Positions 27,700 to 36,545 of a stretch of DNA of 64,000 nucleotides are shown here, one piece after another. The stretch's first letter is position 1; every line of letters begins with the position of its first letter. The notes beneath the pieces are model-generated. The model was given only the letters and a program-made list of their open reading frames with translations, had not been told where the DNA came from and did no database searches. Origin of the DNA: Parapedobacter pyrenivorans_A (lineage in GTDB: Bacteria > Bacteroidota > Bacteroidia > Sphingobacteriales > Sphingobacteriaceae); assembly GCF_041925275.1 (NCBI RefSeq), contig NZ_JBHEUZ010000001.1:434001-498000 (forward strand). The letters run 5' to 3'. The position numbers and the translations under genes were made by a program.

Positions 27700-29016
27700 T
27701 TAGAGAGCCCGCATTATCCTCGGGTAATATACCCCTAACATCACCGCCCGGGCAATCACATAGATGATAAAGCTCACCCAAAGTCCGGCATTGCCATAAG
27801 CGGACGCGATGAGTAAGGCTACACCGATGAATACCAAAAGCGCCGCCACCGTCGCATTACGCATTTCAAGGGTTTTCGTGACGCCAATAAACACCCCATC
27901 AAGCTGGAATGCGGCGAAAGACACGGCAATGTAGATGACCGCGTACGCACGATGGGCCAATGCAACGGCCTGTACCTGGACATCTTTGGTGAGCAGCGGA
28001 ACCAGCTGGCCGCTGAAGAGGTAAACAAGACCAGCCAGCACCAATGCCGTAACGCCGGCCAGCACCGTGGAATGCCGCACCTGCACGTCGAACGACACTT
28101 TGTCTCGTGCACCATAGGCAGTGCCAGCCAGCATCTCCGCAACGTGCGCATACCCGTCGAGGAAAAAGGCCGAAAGCGACACAAACTGGAGCAGCACATG
28201 GTTGGCCGCCAACACATCGTCGCCGAAACCAGCCCCTTGGTTGGCAAACCAGGCGAACCCCGTGAGCAGGGCCAGGGTGCGGATCATGATATTACCGTTT
28301 ACCTCTACGAGGGCAACGAGCTTCGCCTTGTTGAAGACACGTGCCCGGAGTTGCCGAAAACGCTGGCCAAGATGGCCGAACTGCAACTTCGTGATGAGCA
28401 AATAGGCGGCAAAGAAAAACGTGCACCACTCGGCCAGTACGGTACCGAGCGCAATACCCGCCACCCCGAGACCATAGCCTACAACGAAAAGGACGTTGAG
28501 CAGGATGTTGAGTCCGTTGAGGAACAATTGCACGGCCAATAGTGACTTAGTCCACCCCGCCCCGATGAATGTACCCAGCAGTGCGAAAGTGATTAGGGTA
28601 GCGGGGGCACCCCAAATGCGGATATAGAAATACGTACCTACAAGGCTTTTGATTTCGTCGCCAGCTTTTAACAGCGCGATAGCCCCGGTACCGATCAATG
28701 GTTGCAGTAGGATGAGGGCCAGGCCGATGGTACCGCCCAGCAGCACGGAACGGAACAACAGGGCATGGGCTTCTTCCGTATCGCCCGCACCAATGGCCTG
28801 TGATACAAAGCCGGTGGTGCCCATGCGTAAAAAGCCAAAGCCCCAATACACGAAATTGAAAATGAGGGAAGCCAACGCGATAGCGCCGAGGTCGGCCGCC
28901 GTGCCTGTTTGTCCGATAGTGGCCGTATCGGCCAGCCCCAATAATGGAATGGACGCATTTGCCAAGATGATGGGGAACGCTAGTCTGATGATACGGACGT
29001 AATTTTGAGGAACCAA
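27700..29016 (-). CDS. MATE-family efflux transporter, likely TTG start
   Basis: Na+- or H+-driven exporter of cationic drugs or metabolites, about 438 residues with 12 hydrophobic helices; closest in style to the DinF branch (LADTATIGQTGT in the first helix region, FFLDGYAHVAEMLAGTAYG in the middle). No in-frame ATG or GTG lies before the first membrane helix, and the frame opens at a stop near 29047. The best initiation codon is the TTG at 29014-29016. No Shine-Dalgarno site is visible. An undetected upstream start at ATA/ATT is less likely. Confidence 0.9.
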   Translation of the reverse strand: MVPQNYVRIIRLAFPIILANASIPLLGLADTATIGQTGTAADLGAIALASLIFNFVYWGFGFLRMGTTGFVSQAIGAGDTEEAHALLFRSVLLGGTIGLALILLQPLIGTGAIALLKAGDEIKSLVGTYFYIRIWGAPATLITFALLGTFIGAGWTKSLLAVQLFLNGLNILLNVLFVVGYGLGVAGIALGTVLAEWCTFFFAAYLLITKLQFGHLGQRFRQLRARVFNKAKLVALVEVNGNIMIRTLALLTGFAWFANQGAGFGDDVLAANHVLLQFVSLSAFFLDGYAHVAEMLAGTAYGARDKVSFDVQVRHSTVLAGVTALVLAGLVYLFSGQLVPLLTKDVQVQAVALAHRAYAVIYIAVSFAAFQLDGVFIGVTKTLEMRNATVAALLVFIGVALLIASAYGNAGLWVSFIIYVIARAVMLGVYYPRIMRAL

Positions 29017-29059
29017 AACTATTGCGTTAAAACAGATACTATTTGCCTAAAAACAACAA

Positions 29060-29087
29060 AAGTCCCCGGTCGAATGACGAGGGACTT
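29060..29087 (-). terminator. Terminator of the tRNA-Pro gene
   Basis: On the minus strand AAGTCCC pairs with GGGACTT and an inner GTC/GAC helix, followed by TTTGTTGTTTT. It begins 13 bases after the tRNA 3' end. Confidence 0.75.
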
Positions 29088-29100
29088 CCATTTTTATGTG

Positions 29101-29174
29101 TCGGGGTGGCAGGATTCGAACCTACGACCTCCTGCTCCCAAAGCAGGCGCGATACCGGGCTACGCTACACCCCG
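29101..29174 (-). tRNA. tRNA-Pro (anticodon TGG)
   Basis: On the minus strand the 74-base sequence starts CGGGGTG and ends CACCCCG plus discriminator A, giving a perfect 7-base-pair acceptor stem. The anticodon arm is CCTGC, loop TTTGGGA, GCAGG, with TGG at the centre; the T arm contains GGTTCGAATCC. CCA is not encoded. It sits between the MATE gene and rplS. Confidence 0.97.
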
Positions 29175-29251
29175 AACCTTGAAGGTCTGCAAAGGTAAAA
29201 ATTAAATCCAATTTCCAAAAAATACATCACAATTCTTTTTTAAAAAACACC

Positions 29252-29282
29252 TTTCGTATTCCAAAAAATATCGCTAATATTG
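29252..29282 (+). promoter_or_regulatory. Candidate rplS promoter
   Basis: TTTC at 29252-29255 and TAATATTG at 29275-29282, with 19 bases between, each one base off consensus. The context CGCTAATATTGCA is close to CGCTAACATTGCA before the unknown gene at 8761. Confidence 0.4.
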
Positions 29283-29329
29283 CAGCTCGATTTTTACGGG
29301 ATAATAATCGTCATTAATTACTCAAAATC

Positions 29330-29677
29330 ATGGATTTAGTAAAGTTTGTAGAAGATCAGGCGGTAACAAAAAATGAGGTTCCCGCATTTAAAGCAGGGGA
29401 TACTGTTAGCGTTCATTATAAAATCCGCGAAGGAAACAAGGAGCGTATCCAGGTATACCAAGGGGTTGTCATCCAGCGGAATAGCATCGGTACCAACCAA
29501 ACTTTTACGGTACGCAAGATATCAAACGGTGTCGGCGTAGAGCGTATCTTCCCGGTAAACTCGCCCAACATCGAGAAAGTGGAAATAAACAGCCACGGCA
29601 AAGTGCGCCGCTCTAAGTTATACTACCTGCGGGGCCTCACGGGCAAAGCAGCACGTATCAAATCAAAGCGTTTCTAG
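29330..29677 (+). CDS. rplS: 50S ribosomal protein L19
   Basis: Structural protein of the large ribosomal subunit at the interface with the 30S. 115 residues, the normal length. Typical segments are FKAGDTVSVHYKIREGNKER, QVYQGVVIQR, the strand GVGVERIFPVNSPNIEKVE, and the basic C-terminal VRRSKLYYLRGLTGKAARIK. It is monocistronic here, without the rimM-trmD neighbours seen in proteobacteria, and is closed by a strong hairpin terminator. Confidence 0.98.
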   Translation: MDLVKFVEDQAVTKNEVPAFKAGDTVSVHYKIREGNKERIQVYQGVVIQRNSIGTNQTFTVRKISNGVGVERIFPVNSPNIEKVEINSHGKVRRSKLYYLRGLTGKAARIKSKRF

Positions 29678-29700
29678 CGGAGTCCTGCGTTGTTAAGCAT

Positions 29701-29739
29701 AAAAAAGAAGCTGTCTTTTTCAAGGCAGCTTCTTTTTTA
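29701..29739 (+). terminator. Terminator after rplS (also usable from the minus strand)
   Basis: AAAAAAGAAGCTGTC and GGCAGCTTCTTTTTT form a 15-base-pair stem (one G-U pair) around TTTTTCAA. The A and T runs on either side make it suitable in both directions, and the facing gene ends 25 bases away. Confidence 0.92.
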
Positions 29740-29763
29740 TTTGACATGACCGGGTATATTACA

Positions 29764-30276
29764 TTACAGAAAGCTGTACCGGAACGAATAATTAGCCGGA
29801 TTATGGCTCGTCTTATGGTAATAACCCAAGATTTCCAATTTCACATACTTACCAGCTGTGGTCTTGATCACCAACACGCGGCTGGGAATGGGATTGATGC
29901 TATGATCGGCCATATTGTATTCATACCAACCATTGCCGCTACCTGCCGGAATGGCTTTCTCACTCTCTGTATCGGTCTTGAAGCCCTCCACCGGCCGCTG
30001 CTTCACCTGCTCAAACGGGGTCTCCTTCAATAAAACAGCCTGCGCGTTTCCGTTTCCGCTGCTGCCACCGTTGATCAGCACCGTTGTGCGGTTGAACGCG
30101 ATATCCCATGCATCTGATGCGGAGGGCACCTGCTTGCCCACGGCCAGACTGAAATAGGCCGTTGCTACCGATGCATCGATATTTTCGATGGTTTTTACCT
30201 CTTGTGCATAAAGTGTTACCGAACATAGCAATGCGAATACTGCCATTGCCATGTCCCTACCATATCGTGTTTCCAT
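29764..30276 (-). CDS. Small secreted HmuY-like protein
   Basis: 170 residues with a signal peptide (about 1-24, ending TLYAQ) and no lipobox. The order AYFSLAVGKQV, DAWDIAFNRTTVLING, then VLVIKTTAGKYVKLEILGYY near the C-terminus matches the core of HmuY-family proteins, at roughly half the size of the operon HmuY. It lies far from the heme operon, downstream of the amidohydrolase genes but with its own likely promoter. Heme binding is inferred from the family only; the known two-His ligand pair is not evident. Confidence 0.72.
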   Translation of the reverse strand: METRYGRDMAMAVFALLCSVTLYAQEVKTIENIDASVATAYFSLAVGKQVPSASDAWDIAFNRTTVLINGGSSGNGNAQAVLLKETPFEQVKQRPVEGFKTDTESEKAIPAGSGNGWYEYNMADHSINPIPSRVLVIKTTAGKYVKLEILGYYHKTSHNPANYSFRYSFL

Positions 30277-30280
30277 ACGG

Positions 30281-30288
30281 CAAACTTA
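30281..30288 (-). promoter_or_regulatory. Candidate -7 box four bases before the HmuY-like gene
   Basis: On the minus strand TAAGTTTG lies four bases before the ATG at 30276. The same 10-mer TAAGTTTGCC occurs before the heme receptor and before lpxH. If used, it would give a leaderless mRNA. Confidence 0.45.
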
Positions 30289-30321
30289 GCTAATTTCCTG
30301 CTTATTTAAAACGAATCTAAT

Positions 30322-31635
30322 TTATTTCGATAGACCGTATTTAAACTCGTACCGTTCAAACAGTTGTTTGTGCAGGTCGTCTAGGTCGATATCGCGTCCT
30401 TGGATAAAGGCCCGCTGTATATCATTGCCCAGCATATCCAGCGCATCGCCGCCGGATATGACCACATTGGCATCCTTGCCCACCTCCAGCGTGCCGGTAC
30501 GATCATCGATACCCAGTATCTTGGCGGTATTGCTTGTGATGGTGGCCAACGCCTGCTCTTTGCTTAGACCATAGGCTGCGGCTGTGCCGGCCATGAAGGG
30601 CAGGTTGCGTTGCTGCCAAAACCCATCGATGCTATAGGCTACGAGTATGCCGGCGTCGGTGAGTATTTTTGCCTGCCGGTAAGGCAAGTATACATCTACG
30701 TCCGCGGCATACGGCAGCGCATGTGCCTGCTGCATGATGACCGGCACGTTATTATCTACCAGCAGATCGGCAACCAAGTGGGCCTCTGCCCCACCCACCA
30801 ACACGGGGGCGATACCATGCCGCTTAAGGGCCGAGATAGCTGCGATGATATCCGTAGCCTTATTGGCATGTACATACACCTTCCTGCCACCGGCAAATAC
30901 AGCCCTGAAGGCCTCAAACCGGGCATTGGTAACGCGCGCGCTGCCGAGTTCGGCATAGGCCTTCGCCTGGTGCAGGAAATCTTCCACCTGGGCAATTTCC
31001 GCTTGCACCTGTTCTTTCTGGCTGTCGGCATTGGCAGCCGATCCACCAGCGCTACGTGAAAAGCGTGCCGTGGGCCAACGGATATGGAGGCCCTCATCTA
31101 CCTTATAAGCGGCGTCTTCCCAATTCCATGCGTCGAGCTGCACTACAGACGACTGCCCCGACACCAGACCGCCCTGCGGCGTAACCTGGGCAAGCAGAAT
31201 ACCGTTGGACCGCAGCGTATTGATTACCTTCGAATCCGTATTGTAGGCAATCAGCGAACGTACGTGGGCGTTGTTTTCACCCACTTCCGCATCGTCTACC
31301 GTTGCCCGCACCGCCTCGACCTCTACCAACCCCAAATTAGTATTGGGTGCGATGAAGCCGGGGTATACCTGTTTGCCGCTGGCATCGACAATCGCCGCCC
31401 CCACAGATATATTCGTGGCACCACCCACATAGGTGATTTTACCCTGTTCGAATATGAGCGTGCCTTGCTCGATCACTGTACCGTTGCCCACATGGATGGT
31501 AGCACCCGTAATGGCCACGGTTTGCGCCTGCGCTTTGGCCGGATAAATGGTTGGCTGGGCGCACAGCGTGCCTGCGAATAACAGACCGGCTGCCGCGGTA
31601 CTTGCCAATAAATATGTTTTGATTGCGTTCATCAT
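30322..31635 (-). CDS. Secreted amidohydrolase-fold protein lacking the first metal motif
   Basis: 437 residues with a signal peptide (residues 1 to about 26, ending TLCAQ). The composite domain of the amidohydrolase superfamily is clear: VAITGATIHVGNGTVIEQGTL at the start and TGTLEVGKDANVVISGGDAL near the end. Where active members have HxH after GKxVxPGFI, this protein reads APNTNLG, so the first metal pair is absent. Some later positions remain (YVHANKA, SIDGFW). It follows the larger amidohydrolase by 16 bases and probably works with it, perhaps as a non-catalytic or altered partner. Confidence 0.85.
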   Translation of the reverse strand: MMNAIKTYLLASTAAAGLLFAGTLCAQPTIYPAKAQAQTVAITGATIHVGNGTVIEQGTLIFEQGKITYVGGATNISVGAAIVDASGKQVYPGFIAPNTNLGLVEVEAVRATVDDAEVGENNAHVRSLIAYNTDSKVINTLRSNGILLAQVTPQGGLVSGQSSVVQLDAWNWEDAAYKVDEGLHIRWPTARFSRSAGGSAANADSQKEQVQAEIAQVEDFLHQAKAYAELGSARVTNARFEAFRAVFAGGRKVYVHANKATDIIAAISALKRHGIAPVLVGGAEAHLVADLLVDNNVPVIMQQAHALPYAADVDVYLPYRQAKILTDAGILVAYSIDGFWQQRNLPFMAGTAAAYGLSKEQALATITSNTAKILGIDDRTGTLEVGKDANVVISGGDALDMLGNDIQRAFIQGRDIDLDDLHKQLFERYEFKYGLSK

Positions 31636-31651
31636 TGTCGTTCAAAAGATG

Positions 31652-34600
31652 TTAATCCATGTGGTCGTCAAATTCACCGATCTCGCCGATGGTATCGCAG
31701 TGGTACTCCCTATTGGGCTGCGCCGTGGGCCGCTGGGTCACGCCACCGCCGCTTTTGGCCTGCAGCGATTTCCGGATAAGCCTTGCACGCTCGGCGGCGA
31801 GCGCCTGCTGCTTGGCGGCATCCTCATCGATATCCCAGTATTTGATGCCGTCCACAAACGTTTTCTCCGCTTTGGCGTAGATGGAAAGCGGCTTATCGCT
31901 CCAAACTACCACGTCAGCATCCTTGCCCGGCGCGAGGCTGCCCACGCGGTCGTCTACATGCAGGATCTCAGCCACGTTGAGCGTAACCATTTTGAGGGCT
32001 TCCTCCTCGCTCACCCCACCGTACTTCACGGCCTTTGCCGCCTCCTGGTTAAGCCGTCGGGCCATCTCGGCATCGTCCGAGTTGATGGCCGTCAATACGT
32101 TCTGCTTATGCATCAGATAGGCATTATACGGGATAGCTTCCTGCACTTCCATTTTGTACGCCCACCAGTCGGCAAAAGAGGCACCCGCGATTTGCCTGCT
32201 GGCCATCTTGTCGGCCACCTTGTAGCCCTCCAGGATGTGGGTAAACGTATTTACCTGGAAGCCCATGCTATCACCCACATGCATCAGCATGTTGATTTCG
32301 GATTGCACGTAGGAATGGCAGGTGATGAACCGCTTCCTGTCTAGAATCTCTACCAAGGCGTCCAACGTAAGGTCGCGCCGCAACGTCGGGTCTTTGGCGG
32401 CCATCCGCGCCTTGTATTCCTTGGCGCGGGTGAACGCATCGTAGTAGACCTGCTCCACGCCCATACGGGTTTGCGGGAAACGGATACCGGTAATGCCCCA
32501 GTTGCTTTGTTTCACGTTCTCGCCCAAGGCAAATTTGATAAACCCATCGTTGCCGCCGAACTTCAGCCCCTCGGGGGTTTCACCCCAGCGGAGTTTGATG
32601 AGCTGCGATTGGCCACCGATGGAATTGGCCGAGCCGTGCAGCAGGTGCGACGTGGTGACCCCGCCCGCCAGCTGGCGGTAAATATTGATATCTTCTGAAT
32701 TGACCACGTCGCCGATCCGTACTTCGGCCGTGACCGAATGCGATCCTTCATTGACCCCACGACTGATGGCGATGTGCGAATGCTCATCGATGATGCCGGG
32801 GGTTACATGCTTGCCGGCGCCGTCGATGACCGTAGCGCCCGCGACCGAGAGCCCCTGCCCCACGGCCTTGATCTTCCCGTCGACCAGTAGCACATCGGCA
32901 TTCTCGAGGATGCCGGCATCCTCATTGGTCCATACGGTGGCATTCTTTATCAACACCGTCGCTGCCTTGGGCAAGCTGGCATTGCCGTAGGCCACAAATG
33001 GGTAGGTTACCATCCCCTCGGCCACCGCTTTCTTTTTACCCGGCCGGTCCGTTGCCTTCGGGGTGTACACGGCGGCGTAGGTAGCGGTCCATGCCGAGGA
33101 AGTACCATCGGGCTGCACGGCTTCGCCTTTCAGCGCCAGGGGGTCGCCATCGGCAATGTAGCCACTGATCCGCATGCTGCCTTCCTGCCCTTTCGGATTG
33201 AAACTGAGCGACAGCAAATCGCCCGTACGGGTAGCAGTAACAGTGGTTTCCGTGGTATCACTGCCTATTTTCAGGTGGGCCGAGAGCTTCCCTTTGCTGT
33301 CGCCGATGAACAGGCGTGCGGCACCCAGGCCTGGTACGGTGGTCGTGTATTCGCCCGTGATATCCTGCACGTAGACCCTTGTGGCCACAAACTTCTCGCC
33401 TTGCACCCAGTTTTCGTAGATGATGGCGCCTTCTTTAAACAGTGTATCGCTGGCTATGATGAAGTTGGCCAACTTGCCCCGTTCCAACGTACCCAACTTG
33501 TCAGACACCCCCAGCATCTCGGCCGGTATCTCGGTAAGGGCGCGCAGCGCATAGGCCGGCGAGAGCCCGTTATCCAATGCGAGCCGCAGGTTGGTCCAGA
33601 AATCGAGCAAGTTGCCGAGCCCGATCGGCGAGATGGCGAAGCGGATCCCTGCCTCCTCAAGCAGCGCTGCATTGGCAGGGGCCATTTCCCAATGCTTGAG
33701 CTGGGCTACGGTAACGTTGCGCGCATCGGCAGGGTCTTCCACGTCATATACTTTGGGAAAAACAAGCGGCACAATCAGGCTGGCACCCGTGGCCTTAATC
33801 GCAGCCAACCGTTGGTATTCATTGCCCCCGGTTTTAATGATGTAGTTCTTCCCAAATTCCTCGGCTATTTCAGTTGCCCGGAGCACGTCGAGCACATCGT
33901 CCGCTTCGAAAAATTGGGGCAGCGCCTGCAACTTACCGAAAGCTTCCAGCGAAATATTGTATTCGTCGTGCTGGGTGGTATACCATTGGCTATCGTAATA
34001 GGTCTGCCGCAGCAACGCGATGGTGCCCATAAGCGAAGAGGGGTAGCTGGTTTGGGCCGTGCCCTTGCTGAATGAGTAGTGCGCCCCGGCATCGGGGAGT
34101 ATCACCACCTCGTTTTCGCGGGCATTGGCCAAGGTAGCGACTACGGAGCTACCACGGGCAATGCCATCGCGCACGATAGACTGCACCGCACCGAAACCGA
34201 TTTTACGCAGCTCCTCGCTCTGCTTCCCATCTACCGAGAATGATTCCTTGGCAGCCACCTCGGGGCGTATGGCTTCGTTCCAGCCGTAAGCACCTTTCTT
34301 GGTCGATTCGAAAAGTTGCGACCGGCGGCCAGCAGCTTGTTGGTTGCTTTGGCTTTCCTTGGCTTGGCCGTAGTCGCTGAAGGCATCGATGAACGATGGG
34401 TAAATAAACTTACCCTGCAAATCGACGGTAACGTAGCCCTTCGGCACGGATTGGCTTTTGCCCAATGCCGCGATGTGCTTGCCGTCAACCAGTAACGTAC
34501 CACCGCTGATCAGCTCGCCTGCCTTTACGACGATGTTGGCATTTGTGAAGGCAAACAGCCGTGGCTGTTCATCGTGCGAGCCGTTCACCGGGTAGGTCTC

Positions 34601-34660
34601 TTGTGCCGCCACCATGCCAAACAACAGCACAGAACAGCATAACAGTAAGGTTCTCTTCAT
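31652..34660 (-). CDS. Secreted two-domain amidohydrolase
   Basis: 1002 residues with a signal peptide ending VAAQE. Two amidohydrolase units are joined. The N-terminal unit (about 30-430) has GKFIYPSFIDAFSDYG, without the HxH metal motif, so it looks degenerate. The C-terminal unit (about 570-980) is complete: VTPGIIDEHSHIAIS with HSH, CHSYVQSE and FTHILEGYK for further His ligands, and AINSDDAEM for the catalytic Asp, ending DRVGSLAPGKDADVVVWS. Likely a periplasmic amide- or peptide-type hydrolase; substrate unknown. First gene of a two-gene operon. Confidence 0.9.
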   Translation of the reverse strand: MKRTLLLCCSVLLFGMVAAQETYPVNGSHDEQPRLFAFTNANIVVKAGELISGGTLLVDGKHIAALGKSQSVPKGYVTVDLQGKFIYPSFIDAFSDYGQAKESQSNQQAAGRRSQLFESTKKGAYGWNEAIRPEVAAKESFSVDGKQSEELRKIGFGAVQSIVRDGIARGSSVVATLANARENEVVILPDAGAHYSFSKGTAQTSYPSSLMGTIALLRQTYYDSQWYTTQHDEYNISLEAFGKLQALPQFFEADDVLDVLRATEIAEEFGKNYIIKTGGNEYQRLAAIKATGASLIVPLVFPKVYDVEDPADARNVTVAQLKHWEMAPANAALLEEAGIRFAISPIGLGNLLDFWTNLRLALDNGLSPAYALRALTEIPAEMLGVSDKLGTLERGKLANFIIASDTLFKEGAIIYENWVQGEKFVATRVYVQDITGEYTTTVPGLGAARLFIGDSKGKLSAHLKIGSDTTETTVTATRTGDLLSLSFNPKGQEGSMRISGYIADGDPLALKGEAVQPDGTSSAWTATYAAVYTPKATDRPGKKKAVAEGMVTYPFVAYGNASLPKAATVLIKNATVWTNEDAGILENADVLLVDGKIKAVGQGLSVAGATVIDGAGKHVTPGIIDEHSHIAISRGVNEGSHSVTAEVRIGDVVNSEDINIYRQLAGGVTTSHLLHGSANSIGGQSQLIKLRWGETPEGLKFGGNDGFIKFALGENVKQSNWGITGIRFPQTRMGVEQVYYDAFTRAKEYKARMAAKDPTLRRDLTLDALVEILDRKRFITCHSYVQSEINMLMHVGDSMGFQVNTFTHILEGYKVADKMASRQIAGASFADWWAYKMEVQEAIPYNAYLMHKQNVLTAINSDDAEMARRLNQEAAKAVKYGGVSEEEALKMVTLNVAEILHVDDRVGSLAPGKDADVVVWSDKPLSIYAKAEKTFVDGIKYWDIDEDAAKQQALAAERARLIRKSLQAKSGGGVTQRPTAQPNREYHCDTIGEIGEFDDHMD

Positions 34661-34724
34661 TTTTACTTAGGAATATCATGTGTATATAATATGGCCCTGC
34701 ATGATAAGGGGACACAGCTTATTC

Positions 34725-34758
34725 CAAATGTAAACGCTTATTTCAAAAATAGGGCAAA
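34725..34758 (-). promoter_or_regulatory. Promoter of the amidohydrolase operon
   Basis: On the minus strand TTTG (34758-34755), 22 bases and TACATTTG (34732-34725). It lies back to back with the pyrG promoter in the 244-base divergent gap. Confidence 0.55.
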
Positions 34759-34796
34759 AAAGCATACCAAGTAATAGGAAAGTTACCCAAAAATCT

Positions 34797-34830
34797 TTTG
34801 GCGATAATCCCGGAAAAAAGTCTACCTTTG
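34797..34830 (+). promoter_or_regulatory. Promoter of pyrG-yidC
   Basis: TTTG at 34797-34800, 22 bases, TACCTTTG at 34823-34830. Transcription would start about 70 bases before the pyrG ATG. The 13-mer TACCTTTGTATCC recurs before the DUF2480 gene. Confidence 0.6.
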
Positions 34831-34904
34831 TATCCCGTACTCAAACGTGATGTTTGAAGCTTTTTTTGGCTTACACAGCGTATAGCATACACCCAAAATT
34901 TGTC

Positions 34905-36524
34905 ATGACTAAATACATTTTTGTTACGGGCGGCGTCACCTCGTCGTTAGGGAAAGGTATTATTTCGGCCTCCTTGGCCAAACTCCTCCAAGCGCGGGGT
35001 TACAGAGTAACCATCCAGAAATTCGACCCCTACATCAACATCGATCCGGGCACACTCAACCCGTATGAACACGGCGAATGCTATGTTACCGAAGATGGTG
35101 CTGAGACGGACCTGGACCTAGGCCACTACGAACGGTTCCTCAATACAGCCACCTCACAGGCCAACAACGTGACCACCGGCCGCATTTACCAGCACGTGAT
35201 CGACAAGGAACGCGAGGGGGCCTACTTGGGCAAGACGGTGCAGGTGGTACCCCACATTACCGACGAGATAAAACGCCGGATGTGCCTGCTCGGTAAAGAT
35301 GGCGACTACGACATCGTTGTGACCGAGCTGGGCGGCACCGTGGGTGATATCGAGTCGTTGCCCTTCATCGAGGCCGTGCGGCAATTGCGTTGGGAACTAG
35401 GGAGCAGTAACTCGCTGGTTATCCACCTCACGTTGGTGCCCTTCCTCGCTGCGGCAGGCGAACTGAAGACAAAGCCTACGCAGCACTCGGTAAAAACGCT
35501 GCTGGAATACGGTATCCAGCCGGACATCCTGGTTTGCCGTACGGAACATCACCTCAACTCGGAAATCCGCAAGAAACTCGCGTTGTTTTGCAACGTGAAC
35601 ATCAACGCGGTAGTCGAATCGATCGATGCGCCATCGATCTATGACGTGCCCCTGCTGATGCTCAAAGAGCAGTTGGACAAAACCGCCTTGACCAAACTCA
35701 AACTGTCTACTAAAAACGAGCCCGACCTGGCCACTTGGAAGGTATTCTTGGGTAAACTCAAAAACCCCACGGCCGAGATCACCGTGGCCGTGGTAGGGAA
35801 ATACGTGGAACTACCGGATGCCTACAAATCCATCAACGAAGCGTTTATCCATGCCGGTGCGATGAATGAATGCAAAGTACGCGTGAAATACATCGCCGCC
35901 GAAAGCATCAACGACGACAACGTGCAAGAAAAGCTCCGGAAAGCTTCGGGGGTACTCGTGGCGCCCGGCTTTGGCGAGCGCGGGCTGGAGGGTAAGCTAA
36001 CGGCCATCAAATACGTCAGGGAAAATGACGTCCCTTTTTTCGGCATCTGCCTGGGTATGCAATGTGCCGTGGTTGAGTTTGGACGCAACGTACTGAAACT
36101 CAAAAATGCCAACAGCATAGAGATGGACCCGAAAACCAAGCATCCGGTGATCCATTTGATGGAAGAGCAGAAAAAGGTAAAGAACATGGGTGGCACCATG
36201 CGCTTGGGCGCGTACGATTGCGAAATCAAAAAAGGCACTAAGGCGGCAGCCATCTATGGCAAGGGTAAAATATCGGAGCGCCACCGCCATCGCTACGAGT
36301 TCAACAACGACTACCTCGAAAAATACGAAGAAGCTGGCATGGTGGCTTCGGGCATCAATCCGCACAACAACCTAGTGGAAATCGTGGAGCTCAAAAACCA
36401 CCCGTTTTTCGTGGCAGGCCAGTTCCACCCGGAATTAAAATCAACGGTTGCAAATCCTCACCCACTTTTTGTTAGCTTTGTAGCCGCTTCTTTGACCTAC
36501 AGCAAAGCGGCAAAACAGAAATAG
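34905..36524 (+). CDS. pyrG: CTP synthase
   Basis: Makes CTP from UTP, ATP and glutamine. The ATG at 34905 gives 539 residues beginning MTKYIFVTGGVTSSLGKG, the conserved N-terminus with the P-loop; the longer frame upstream is not part of the family. The C-terminal glutaminase domain has the nucleophile in FFGICLGMQCAVVEFGRN and the His-Glu pair in FHPELKS. All parts appear intact. It is followed 21 bases later by yidC, probably on the same transcript. Confidence 0.98.
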   Translation: MTKYIFVTGGVTSSLGKGIISASLAKLLQARGYRVTIQKFDPYINIDPGTLNPYEHGECYVTEDGAETDLDLGHYERFLNTATSQANNVTTGRIYQHVIDKEREGAYLGKTVQVVPHITDEIKRRMCLLGKDGDYDIVVTELGGTVGDIESLPFIEAVRQLRWELGSSNSLVIHLTLVPFLAAAGELKTKPTQHSVKTLLEYGIQPDILVCRTEHHLNSEIRKKLALFCNVNINAVVESIDAPSIYDVPLLMLKEQLDKTALTKLKLSTKNEPDLATWKVFLGKLKNPTAEITVAVVGKYVELPDAYKSINEAFIHAGAMNECKVRVKYIAAESINDDNVQEKLRKASGVLVAPGFGERGLEGKLTAIKYVRENDVPFFGICLGMQCAVVEFGRNVLKLKNANSIEMDPKTKHPVIHLMEEQKKVKNMGGTMRLGAYDCEIKKGTKAAAIYGKGKISERHRHRYEFNNDYLEKYEEAGMVASGINPHNNLVEIVELKNHPFFVAGQFHPELKSTVANPHPLFVSFVAASLTYSKAAKQK

Positions 36525-36545
36525 CGAATAGCGCAGATTAAAGAA

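Noticed and set aside
33275..34075. 266-codon plus-strand open frame
   Set aside because: Shadow of the large amidohydrolase; no plausible start or family.
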